Positions 49,760 to 56,684 of a stretch of 56,684 nucleotides of DNA are shown piece after piece. The notes below the pieces were generated by a model, which saw nothing but the letters and a program-made list of their open reading frames with translations, ran no database searches and was not told the origin of the DNA. The DNA is taken from positions 1 to 56,684 of the forward strand of contig VXSG01000075.1 of the NCBI GenBank assembly GCA_009838075.1, given 5' to 3'. The stretch is from Boseongicola sp. SB0665_bin_10. Its GTDB lineage: Bacteria > Pseudomonadota > Alphaproteobacteria > Rhodobacterales > Rhodobacteraceae. The first letter of the stretch is position 1. Each line of letters begins with the position of its first letter. A program made the translations under genes and the position numbers.

Positions 49760-50869
49760 CTATTGCGCCAGCCAGGCCTGGAACTTGGCGTCGAGGTCGT
49801 CCCGGTAGTCCGCCCACCACTCGTAGTTGTAGAGGAAGGTGTTCTTGGCGTTTTCCGGATCCGTCGGCATGTGCGGCGCCATGTCAATGCCAAGGTCGGC
49901 GTGCTGGCCGACAAGCGGCGCAGAGGACATGCGTGCCGGGCCGTAGCTGATGTACTTGGCCTGGTCCGCCAGGCGTTGCGTGTCCGTGGCAAACCTCACG
50001 AAGTCCTTGGCACGCGCCAGACGCTCCTCGGACAGGCCGACCGGAATGATCCAGCCGTCAAGGTCGAAGACCTGTGCATCCCAAAGCATTCCGACCGGCT
50101 GATCCTGTTCCTCGATCACCGAGAAAAGTCGGCCGTTGTAGGTCGAGCCAATAACGACCTCTCCGTCGGCGAGGAGTTGCGGCGTGTCTGCTCCGGCACT
50201 CCACCAGATCACGTCGTCCTTGATGGTGTCGAGCTTGGCGAAGGCGCGGGCCTGGCCCTCTTCCGTCTCGAGCACGTCATAGACGTCGGCCTTGGGAACG
50301 CCGTCGCAGATCAGGGCCCATTCCATGTTGTTGATGGGGCGTTTCTCAAGGGAACGCTTTCCCGGATACATCGCCGTGTCAAAGACCGCGCAGACGTCGG
50401 TCGGCGGCGTCGAGCCAACCATGTCGGTCCGGTACCCGAAGGTTGTCGAGTAGACGATCTGCGGGATGAAGCAGTCCGAGACGATCAGGTCGCCGAAGTC
50501 CTCGGATGCCGATGTGCCATCGGGTGCCGGCGCCAGCAGCTCGTCATGGTCGATTTCCATGGCAAGGCCTTCGTCACAAAGGCGAATGGCGTCAGACGCG
50601 ACGACGTCGACGAGGTCCCATGTGACGTTGCCGGCCTCGTTCATCGCGCGCAGCTTGGCCACCGCTTCGTAGGAACTTTCGTCCCATACCGCCGTGACAT
50701 CGGGATTGTCCGCGATGTAAGGCTCCACGTAGGCACGATGCTGCGACTTCTGATACGCACCGCCCCAGGACACGAGCGTGATGTCATCGGCCAGTTGGGC
50801 CGAAACAGCGGTCGGACCCACCGTCAGGGTGAGGGCAGCCGCTGCAATTACTGTCTTGTTGAGTTTCAT
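49760..50869 (-). CDS. ABC transporter periplasmic binding protein (PotD/PotF-like)
   Basis: A 369-residue secreted protein with a signal peptide (MKLNKTVIAAAALTLTVGPTAVSA) and the polyamine-type binding-protein fold: ITLVSWGGAYQKSQHRAYVEPY at the mature N-terminus, VTWDLVDVVASDAIRLCDEGL, and YNGRLFSVIEEQDQPVGMLWD. The ligand is probably a polyamine, opine or related cation, but the sequence does not fix it. The ATG at 50869 was chosen for the signal peptide. It lies 103 bases after the ATPase gene. Confidence 0.9.
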   Translation of the reverse strand: MKLNKTVIAAAALTLTVGPTAVSAQLADDITLVSWGGAYQKSQHRAYVEPYIADNPDVTAVWDESSYEAVAKLRAMNEAGNVTWDLVDVVASDAIRLCDEGLAMEIDHDELLAPAPDGTSASEDFGDLIVSDCFIPQIVYSTTFGYRTDMVGSTPPTDVCAVFDTAMYPGKRSLEKRPINNMEWALICDGVPKADVYDVLETEEGQARAFAKLDTIKDDVIWWSAGADTPQLLADGEVVIGSTYNGRLFSVIEEQDQPVGMLWDAQVFDLDGWIIPVGLSEERLARAKDFVRFATDTQRLADQAKYISYGPARMSSAPLVGQHADLGIDMAPHMPTDPENAKNTFLYNYEWWADYRDDLDAKFQAWLAQ

Positions 50870-50972
50870 CTCTGTCTTCCTTGTTTCCCGAACTAGTTGC
50901 AGGAACTCCGGTCTCGGGAATGACGCTGGAGCTCCCAATTTGGAGTGCCGGATGGAACTGCACGCGCGCCAA

Positions 50973-52073
50973 TCAGGCATCAAGTGCGCGGCAGTCATCG
51001 GGCAGCCACCCCAATTCGATAATTTCCCCGGTTTCCAGTCGGGCCTGGTCCGGGGCATTTCTGGTCTTGACGACAAAGTCCTCCTTGCCCGCGACCCGCA
51101 GCCGGGTGCGGAACACGTCTCCCATGTAAATGCATTCAAGCACTTCCGCCTTGAGCGTATGTGCGCCTTCCATCAGGCGGTTCTTGTTGCATTCTACGCG
51201 TTCGGGACGAATCGAGACAAGCGTGCGTTCGCCGACCGAAGACACGTTCACGGCCTTTGCATCGATCGTTTCGCCGGAATCGAGGCTGACGGTGCAATTC
51301 CCGTCCCTGATCGATTCCACCTTGCCCAAGAGCGTGTTGTTCTCGCCGATGAACTGCGCCACGAAGCTGTTTTCGGGCTCCTCGTACAGAACGTCTGGTG
51401 CGGCAAGCTGCTGGATCCGGCCGTCGTCGAACACCGCGACGCGGTCCGACATGGTGAGTGCTTCGGTCTGGTCGTGGGTGACATACACCGTGGTGATGCC
51501 AAGTTCGTGCGCAAGGTTCGTGATTTCGAACTGCATGTGCTCACGAAGCTGCTTGTCGAGCGCGCCGAGAGGTTCGTCCATCAGCACGAGCTCGGGTTCG
51601 AATACAAGCGCGCGGGCGAGCGCGATTCGCTGCTGCTGGCCGCCGGACAGCTGGGCGGGGCGACGACCGCCGAACTCGCCCATCTGCACCATGCCGAGCG
51701 CGCGCTGCACCTTTTCCTCGCGCTCGGCTTTGCCGATTTTGCGAACCTCAAGCGGGAAGGCGAGATTCTCGGCGACTGTCATGTGGGGAAAAAGCGCGTA
51801 GTTCTGGAAGACCATTCCGATACCGCGCTTGTGCGGAGGAATGTTGTTGATGGGCTTGCCGTCGAGGAGGATTTCGCCATGAGTCGCGGTCTCGAAGCCC
51901 GCGAGCATCATCAGGCAGGTCGTCTTTCCCGAACCGGACGGCCCCAGCATGGTTAGGAACTCGCCCTTTGCGATGGACAGGTTCAGGTCCTTGACGACGA
52001 GCGTTTCCCCATCGTAGCTCTTCTGTACCTTCTCGAATACCACGAAGTTGTCGGCGGTCTGCGGTGCGCCCAT
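50973..52073 (-). CDS. ABC transporter ATP-binding protein (PotA-like)
   Basis: The 366-residue ATPase of the importer. Walker A is GPSGSGKTT, the Q-loop is in GMVFQNYALFPHMTVAENL, the signature is QLSGGQQQRIALARALV, Walker B is ELVLMDEPLGALDKQLR and the H-loop is YVTHDQTEA. A C-terminal TOBE domain follows (about residues 245-355). As first gene of the operon, its promoter should lie in 52074-52394. Confidence 0.95.
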   Translation of the reverse strand: MGAPQTADNFVVFEKVQKSYDGETLVVKDLNLSIAKGEFLTMLGPSGSGKTTCLMMLAGFETATHGEILLDGKPINNIPPHKRGIGMVFQNYALFPHMTVAENLAFPLEVRKIGKAEREEKVQRALGMVQMGEFGGRRPAQLSGGQQQRIALARALVFEPELVLMDEPLGALDKQLREHMQFEITNLAHELGITTVYVTHDQTEALTMSDRVAVFDDGRIQQLAAPDVLYEEPENSFVAQFIGENNTLLGKVESIRDGNCTVSLDSGETIDAKAVNVSSVGERTLVSIRPERVECNKNRLMEGAHTLKAEVLECIYMGDVFRTRLRVAGKEDFVVKTRNAPDQARLETGEIIELGWLPDDCRALDA

Positions 52074-52394
52074 GTGGTCTCCCCCGAGGACTTGTCAACT
52101 TGCACCCAACACCAGCAGTTTCGCAAATTCAACAGGCTTAAGGGTGTGTGTCCGGATTTTTTGAATTTTGAAGTGAGCCATGATTGACGATTCGCCGCCT
52201 GTCTTCAATGGTGAGGCCTTGGCGGCATGTCGCGGGTTCACCGAAAACAAGGGCATTTGAGGCAGGAACGTCGCAGATGACGGAAGGGCGGAACGAAGAC
52301 CGGCAACTTTCGCGATGCCGGAACGCGGGCATCTCGGGGGAGTCGTTTCGGCAGGCTCCAGCCATGGAACCTGGCCACGACATTTCCTGGCATC
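52074..52394. other. intergenic region upstream of the ABC importer
   Basis: 321 bases between the potA-like start and the stop of the aldehyde dehydrogenase gene, both on the minus strand. I see no gene. A 26-codon plus-strand frame at 52180 (MIDDSPPVFNGEAL) has coding-like start but no family. An AT-rich stretch at 52155-52170 is a likely promoter zone, without a clear consensus. Confidence 0.35.
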
Positions 52395-53873
52395 TCACCG
52401 CATGGTGAACGGGTTTGCCATCGGCGTATCGGCTGTGTTGATCCAGGTTGTCTTGGTGCGGGTGTAGTCCAGAACTGCCTCGATCCCGCCTTCGCGTCCG
52501 TATCCCGAGTGACCGTAGCCGCCAAACGGCGCTATCGGGGAAATCGCGCGGTACGTGTTTATCCAGCATATGCCGGCCTTCAGCCGGGAGGACACGCGGT
52601 GGGCGCGGGCCAGGCTGCTCGTGAAGACGCCTGACCCCAGGCCAAAGACCGTGTCGTTCGCCAGCCGGATCGCGTCTTCTTCGGTGTCGAAGGGCAAGAG
52701 CGACATGACCGGACCGAACAATTCCACCTCAAGAGTGCTGATGTCGGGTCCGGCGCATTCCACCAGTGTCGGCTGCATGTAGTTTCCAGGCCGATCAAGC
52801 GGCGCGCCGCCAAAGTGGACGATCGCGCCCTGGTCGACCGCCCGCGCCAGTGTCGCCTCGATCCTCTTGATCTGGGCCCTTGTGCAAAGCGGTCCGACAT
52901 GGGTCGCGGGATCAAGCGGATCCCCGATGGTGATGCTGTCGGCTCTTTCCGCAATTTTCTCGACCAGGGTCCCAAGGATGCGCCGTTGCACCAGCCCGCG
53001 CGAGCCGGCGACGCAGCTTTGGCCCGACGCGCCAAAGTTCCCAGCGATCAATCCGTTGATCGCGCTGTCCAGATCGGCGTCATCGAACACAAGGATGGGC
53101 GACTTGCCCCCGAGTTCCAGCGTCGTTACGGCAAAATTTTCGGCTGAGTTCCGTATCACGTGGCGCGCAGTCTCCGGCCCGCCGGTGAAGGCGATGCGCG
53201 CAACATCCGGATGGCGCGTAAGTGGAATGGCGCAGTTTTTCGCATCCCCCGTGATGACGGAGACAACGCCTGGGGGAAAGCCGGCCTCGTCGATCAGCCG
53301 GGCAAATTCCAGCATCGGGGCGGGCGCGATCTCTGACGCCTTCAGGACAACGCTGCACCCGGCGGCAAGCGCAGGGCCAAGCTTGGTCGCCGCCAGGAAC
53401 ATCTGTGCGTTCCACGGCACGATGGCCGCAACCACGCCAATCGGTTCACGACGCGTGAAGACATGCATGTCCGGCTTGTCGATCGGCAGCACGGCGCCTT
53501 CGATCTTGTCAGCCAGCCCGGCGAAGTACCGGTAATATCCGGCGACATAGGTTGTCTGGCCCGCGGTTTCGGCCAAGAGCTTGCCGCTGTCAGTGGTCTC
53601 CAGGCGCGCGAGCCGCTCGGCATTCTGTTCCACAAGGTCGGCAAGCCTGAACAAGAGATGTCCTCGGGCCGTCTGGGTCAGGTCGCGCCAGGCTGGATCC
53701 TGGAGCGCCCGGCGGGCCGCAGCCACGGCACGATCGACATCTTCGGTCGCCGCACAGGCAAAGGTCGCCCAATCCTGTCCGTCAGCCGGATTCTGCGTTG
53801 TCATGACCTGCGCGGCGGCACCGTCCGTCCAGGATCCGGCGACATAGAGCTGAAAGTGCGGCCTTTCGGTCAT
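52395..53873 (-). CDS. NAD(P)-dependent aldehyde dehydrogenase
   Basis: A 492-residue aldehyde dehydrogenase. Cofactor-binding IVPWNAQMFLAATKLGPALAAGC, FTGGPETARHVI, catalytic glutamate in TLELGGKSPILVFDDAD and catalytic cysteine in FGASGQSCVAGSRG are all present. The ATG at 53873 follows GAGGA and lies 7 bases after the LLM oxidoreductase stop. It is the last gene of an operon with a hydrolase, a flavin reductase and a flavin-dependent monooxygenase, and so probably oxidises the aldehyde released by them. It is distinct from the GabD-like paralogue at 20-21 kb. Confidence 0.9.
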   Translation of the reverse strand: MTERPHFQLYVAGSWTDGAAAQVMTTQNPADGQDWATFACAATEDVDRAVAAARRALQDPAWRDLTQTARGHLLFRLADLVEQNAERLARLETTDSGKLLAETAGQTTYVAGYYRYFAGLADKIEGAVLPIDKPDMHVFTRREPIGVVAAIVPWNAQMFLAATKLGPALAAGCSVVLKASEIAPAPMLEFARLIDEAGFPPGVVSVITGDAKNCAIPLTRHPDVARIAFTGGPETARHVIRNSAENFAVTTLELGGKSPILVFDDADLDSAINGLIAGNFGASGQSCVAGSRGLVQRRILGTLVEKIAERADSITIGDPLDPATHVGPLCTRAQIKRIEATLARAVDQGAIVHFGGAPLDRPGNYMQPTLVECAGPDISTLEVELFGPVMSLLPFDTEEDAIRLANDTVFGLGSGVFTSSLARAHRVSSRLKAGICWINTYRAISPIAPFGGYGHSGYGREGGIEAVLDYTRTKTTWINTADTPMANPFTMR

Positions 53874-53880
53874 GGCATCC

Positions 53881-54915
53881 TCATGCAAAGGCGGGCATCA
53901 CGTCGTCGATGAACCGCGCCAGCGACGCACGCTTGCGATCTATCGTCATGCCGCTGTCGATCCAAAGTGCAAATTCGTCATAGCCCAGGTCCTCGTAGCG
54001 TTTCAGCCGTTCGATCACCTGTTGCGCGGTTCCAATGGTCAGATCACTCCTGATCGCTTCGGGAGAGATCATCTTGTTGGCGGCGATCTCTTCCGCGCCA
54101 AGTGCCTGGATCAGCCCCTGGGACACGGGGCGCTTGTTCTGGAACCACGCCCCGAAATAGGCGAAGTACCGCGTCAGGTCCTGCACGGCCTGATCGATGT
54201 CCCCGGCATCGGTCCCGACATAGGTGTGATGCAGAAGCAGGATTTTGGGGCGCGGCCCGTCATGGCCCGCGCAGGCGTCATTGAAGCGGCCCATCAGCGT
54301 TTCGATTTCCTCGTCGCCCTGCCAAAGCGGCGTAACCTGCACGTTGAAGCCGTTTTGCACTGCAAACTCGTGACTGTTGGGGTCGCGCGCGGCAATCCAG
54401 ATGGGCGGGCCGCCAGGTTGTGCCGGTTTGGGAGAGGACGTGGACGCCGGGAAGCTGTAGTGCTTTCCGTCATGGGCGCAATCGCCTTTCCACAACTGGC
54501 GCAGCAAGGGTGCGGTTTCCCGCATCCGCTGTCCGGCTTCCCAGGCATCCAGGCCCGGCATGAGGCGCTCGTATTCATAGGAATAGGCGCCACGGGCGAT
54601 TCCGAGTTCCAGCCTGCCGCCCGTCATCAGATCGGTCGCGGCAGCCTCGCCGGCCAGCTTGATCGGATGCCAGAACGGCGCGATGACGGTGCCGGTGCCC
54701 AACCGGACCTTCCTGGTGCGATGCGCCAGGTCCATGATCGACAGGAAGGGGTTGGGCGCAATGGTGAACTCCATTCCGTGATGTTCACCTGTCCAGATCG
54801 CCCGCATCCCGCCCTCGTCAGCCATTTGGCACAGCGAAATGAAATCCTCGTAAAGCTCGGCATGTGACTGGTCAGGAGCCAGACGCTCCATATGGGCAAA
54901 CACCGAGAACTCCAT
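53881..54915 (-). CDS. LLM-class flavin-dependent oxidoreductase (luciferase-like)
   Basis: A 344-residue luciferase-like monooxygenase: AIWTGEHHGMEF near residue 40, RLGTGTVIAPFWHPIKLAGEAAATDLMTGGRLELGIARGAYSYEYERLMPG near 80-130 and PIWIAARDPNSHEFAVQNGFN near 190. Such enzymes use reduced FMN from a separate reductase, here the gene immediately upstream. The start at 54915 (MEFSVFAHMERLAP) fits. The substrate is not visible; candidates include cyclic ketones, sulfonates and amines. Confidence 0.9.
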   Translation of the reverse strand: MEFSVFAHMERLAPDQSHAELYEDFISLCQMADEGGMRAIWTGEHHGMEFTIAPNPFLSIMDLAHRTRKVRLGTGTVIAPFWHPIKLAGEAAATDLMTGGRLELGIARGAYSYEYERLMPGLDAWEAGQRMRETAPLLRQLWKGDCAHDGKHYSFPASTSSPKPAQPGGPPIWIAARDPNSHEFAVQNGFNVQVTPLWQGDEEIETLMGRFNDACAGHDGPRPKILLLHHTYVGTDAGDIDQAVQDLTRYFAYFGAWFQNKRPVSQGLIQALGAEEIAANKMISPEAIRSDLTIGTAQQVIERLKRYEDLGYDEFALWIDSGMTIDRKRASLARFIDDVMPAFA

Positions 54916-54926
54916 GGTCAAGGCTC

Positions 54927-55832
54927 CTATCTGATCTCGTGCCGGTCGCCGGACGCCTCGTCGCCGACATAAAGGGTGAAGTCCCGGGTGCTGTGTTCGA
55001 GGGCAAAACGCTTGCACAGGGCAGCGATTGCGGGCGTCTCGAAGGTCAACCCGGAGATGTCTTCGATCGGGACAAGCCGCCCCTCCAGCGCGCAGTCTTG
55101 CGTGGCTTGCGCCAGAAAGCATGTGTAGTGGGTGTTGGTCGGCCGGTCGTCAAATATGGAATAGGCGCTGCCCAGGCGAACGGAGCCGGCCAGTCGTGCC
55201 TCCATTGCCGCGCGCAGGTTGCCCGGAGCCTTGAACTCGAACTGTGGAGGACGCATCCCGCCCGGCGCCTCTTCCAGCAGGACGTGGCCGTCCCGTTCGA
55301 CCAACGCCGCCGCGACGATCCGGCGGGTGCTGTCGACAACCATCGCGGCGCGTTCCAGGCCCAGGCTGAAATACTGCCCCCTCGCGTAACCAAGCCCCAA
55401 CCCGTCCCCGTGCGTGAACCCGGTAATCTGTCCCAGAAGTATCGTGTGATCGCCCGCAGAGATGGACTGCGTCCTTCGGCAGGAAAACTGCGCCACGGCG
55501 CCGTCGATCACGGGAATTCCGTTGGCGTCGGCGCCATGGGCAATCCGGGCGAACCGGTCCCCCTTGAAGCTGGCAAAGACATTCGACACTCCTTCCTGCC
55601 CCTCGGCCAGCACCGACACGGCGAAATGAGTGCAGGTCGCGAAAATGCCGTGGCTTGACAGCGATCGACCGAGGCAGACCAAGAGCATTGGCGGGTCGAG
55701 AGAAACCGAAGAAAAGGAATTGGCCGTGAACCCAAGAGGCGCTCCGCTGGGGTTCCGCGTTGTCACGACGGTCACGCCGGTCATGAATCCGCCAAAGGCG
55801 TCGCGCAGCGCACGGGGGTCGACCGGAGTCAT
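54927..55832 (-). CDS. flavin reductase fused to a Nudix-like domain
   Basis: A 301-residue protein. Residues about 1-160 are a flavin reductase-like FMN-binding domain (FGGFMTGVTVVTTRNPSG, GFTANSFSSVSLDPPMLLVCL, ISAGDHTILLGQITGF). Residues about 165-290 resemble a Nudix hydrolase fold (RRIVAAALVERDGHVLLEEAPGG), but the REXXEEXG Nudix box appears degenerate. It likely supplies reduced flavin to the LLM monooxygenase downstream (11-base gap). Start and upstream stop overlap (ATGA) with the hydrolase gene. Confidence 0.85.
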   Translation of the reverse strand: MTPVDPRALRDAFGGFMTGVTVVTTRNPSGAPLGFTANSFSSVSLDPPMLLVCLGRSLSSHGIFATCTHFAVSVLAEGQEGVSNVFASFKGDRFARIAHGADANGIPVIDGAVAQFSCRRTQSISAGDHTILLGQITGFTHGDGLGLGYARGQYFSLGLERAAMVVDSTRRIVAAALVERDGHVLLEEAPGGMRPPQFEFKAPGNLRAAMEARLAGSVRLGSAYSIFDDRPTNTHYTCFLAQATQDCALEGRLVPIEDISGLTFETPAIAALCKRFALEHSTRDFTLYVGDEASGDRHEIR

Positions 55833-56617
55833 CGGGACGCCTCCAGGACCAGGGCCGCAAGCTCGACATTCACCTCAGCCGCATGTGTCATGGGCATCAT
55901 GTGTGCGGCCCCCTCGACGATGACGGCACGGCCATTCGGCGCGATACGCGCCATTGCTTCGCTCATTGCCGGCGTTGAATTTGGCTCATCGCCGCCGGTC
56001 ATGAACAGCGCCGGGCAGTTCAATCGTGCCAGATCCGCATCTGCAGGTCCATCCTCTGCCGCAAACACCTCATAGGCCGTCTTGTAATGCTCGGCGGAAA
56101 CCTCGCCCAGCCACGCCCGGCATGCGCGCCGCTCGGCAGTGTCCTGATCGGCGAACCAGCGCGTCAAGGTGGCTTCCGGATCGGCCCGTTCCATCGCGGT
56201 CAGGTCCGCCGCGCGTCGCCGCACTGCCTCCAAGGCCTCGGGACTGCGGCAATAGATGGCGTTCAGCGCGGCGACGCCCTTGGCCAGATGCGGGTGACGG
56301 ACTGCCAGGTCGAGCGCGATCATCGCACCCATCGAATGCCCGGCCACAACTCCCGGTGCGTCGATTGCAGCCGCGATGCGGTCCGTATACTGCGCCAGCG
56401 TCGCGGGGTGCGGCAGGGCGCGACTGGCACCGTGGCCCGGAAGGTCAAAGGCGCGGCAGTGCCACGTCGCCGACAGTTTGCTGACTTGCGCCATCCACGC
56501 CTCCGCTCGCAGGCCCACGCCGTGAACCAGGTACAGCATGGAGCCTGTGCCGGCACGAATGAAGCTGATGCCTCCGGCCTCAGACCGCGGTTGGGTTGTC
56601 CACGTAGTGAACACTCC
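55829..56617 (-). CDS. alpha/beta hydrolase
   Basis: About 262 residues if started at GTG 56617; a TTG at 56659 is also open. The fold is clear: LYLVHGVGLRAEAWMAQV with the oxyanion region, FDLPGHGAS, the nucleophile elbow VAGHSMGAMIALDLA with the catalytic serine, CPALFMTGGDEPNSTP with the acid, and EGAAHMMPM with the histidine. It is the first visible gene of the operon. Hydrolysis of an ester or lactone made by the neighbouring monooxygenase is plausible. Confidence 0.85.
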   Translation of the reverse strand, partial: GVFTTWTTQPRSEAGGISFIRAGTGSMLYLVHGVGLRAEAWMAQVSKLSATWHCRAFDLPGHGASRALPHPATLAQYTDRIAAAIDAPGVVAGHSMGAMIALDLAVRHPHLAKGVAALNAIYCRSPEALEAVRRRAADLTAMERADPEATLTRWFADQDTAERRACRAWLGEVSAEHYKTAYEVFAAEDGPADADLARLNCPALFMTGGDEPNSTPAMSEAMARIAPNGRAVIVEGAAHMMPMTHAAEVNVELAALVLEASR

Positions 56618-56684
56618 GTCGCCTGAAGGCGACGGCTTCTCGGCCAAGCTACGCGGCAACCCGCACGCTTCGCGGCCGAAGGCC

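Noticed and set aside
52180-52260. Short plus-strand frame MIDDSPPVFNGEAL
   Set aside because: 26 codons only, weak ribosome site, no family; kept as a remark on the intergenic region.

Overview
The window looks like a chromosomal segment of a high-GC alphaproteobacterium, most like Rhodobacterales (Paracoccaceae/Roseobacter-type). Supporting signs are the GCS2-type glutamate-cysteine ligase, DUF3572 and DUF1643 proteins, the rbfA-truB-rpsO-pnp order, strong G/C third-position bias, and a divergent phaZ/phaC locus followed by phasins. There is no rRNA, and I found no tRNA or CRISPR array.

Layout. 1-5.2 kb: housekeeping genes (pyrB, gshA-type ligase, a small membrane protein, rsmE, ubiA). 5.2-7.1 kb: a graveyard of mobile DNA made of a TnpB tail abutting a truncated serine-recombinase cassette, then a 5'-truncated group II intron. 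7.2-11.8 kb: an OmpA/BON envelope protein with a coiled-coil partner, an SLC13 transporter and aroQ. 12.0-16.7 kb: gyrB and pnp, convergent across a long hairpin. 17.3-23.6 kb: a plus-strand catabolic block lying between pnp and rpsO. It holds a PfkB kinase, the stump of an aldolase, a fucose-isomerase-like enzyme, an aldehyde dehydrogenase, a 2-hydroxyacid dehydrogenase and a TauD-type dioxygenase. The gene set fits sulfoquinovose/sulfolactate breakdown, with the aldolase destroyed. 23.6-28.3 kb: DUF3775, rpsO, DUF1643, truB, a phosphodiester-glycosidase-like protein, rbfA and dapB. 28.4-33.8 kb: xylulokinase, 3-oxoacid CoA-transferase A/B and katG. 33.8-38.1 kb: arfB, yhhQ, mepA, a UMF1-type MFS transporter and yggT. 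38.3-40.2 kb: EF-hand protein, ECF sigma factor, small membrane protein and a CnrX-like sensor. 40.2-41.8 kb: a frameshifted TnpB. 41.8-46.9 kb: DUF3572 and the polyhydroxyalkanoate cycle (phaZ, phaC and two tandem phasins). 47.0-52.1 kb: a polyamine/opine-type ABC importer containing a DUF1330 gene. 52.4-56.6 kb: an operon of hydrolase, flavin reductase, LLM monooxygenase and aldehyde dehydrogenase.

The most interesting signal is in the 305 bases between yhhQ and arfB on the minus strand. An 18-codon open frame with a near-perfect extended Shine-Dalgarno, rich in rare codons (AGA, ATA, AGG-AGA), overlaps several mutually exclusive stems and is followed by an intrinsic-terminator-like hairpin just before arfB. 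One arm of a small hairpin can pair with the first arm of the terminator, giving an antiterminator. This has the architecture of a leader-peptide attenuator controlling a ribosome-rescue factor. Second are the two phasin genes. Each has a palindromic operator inside its promoter spacer and a conserved 3' hairpin whose loop is an anti-Shine-Dalgarno-like TCCTCCC.
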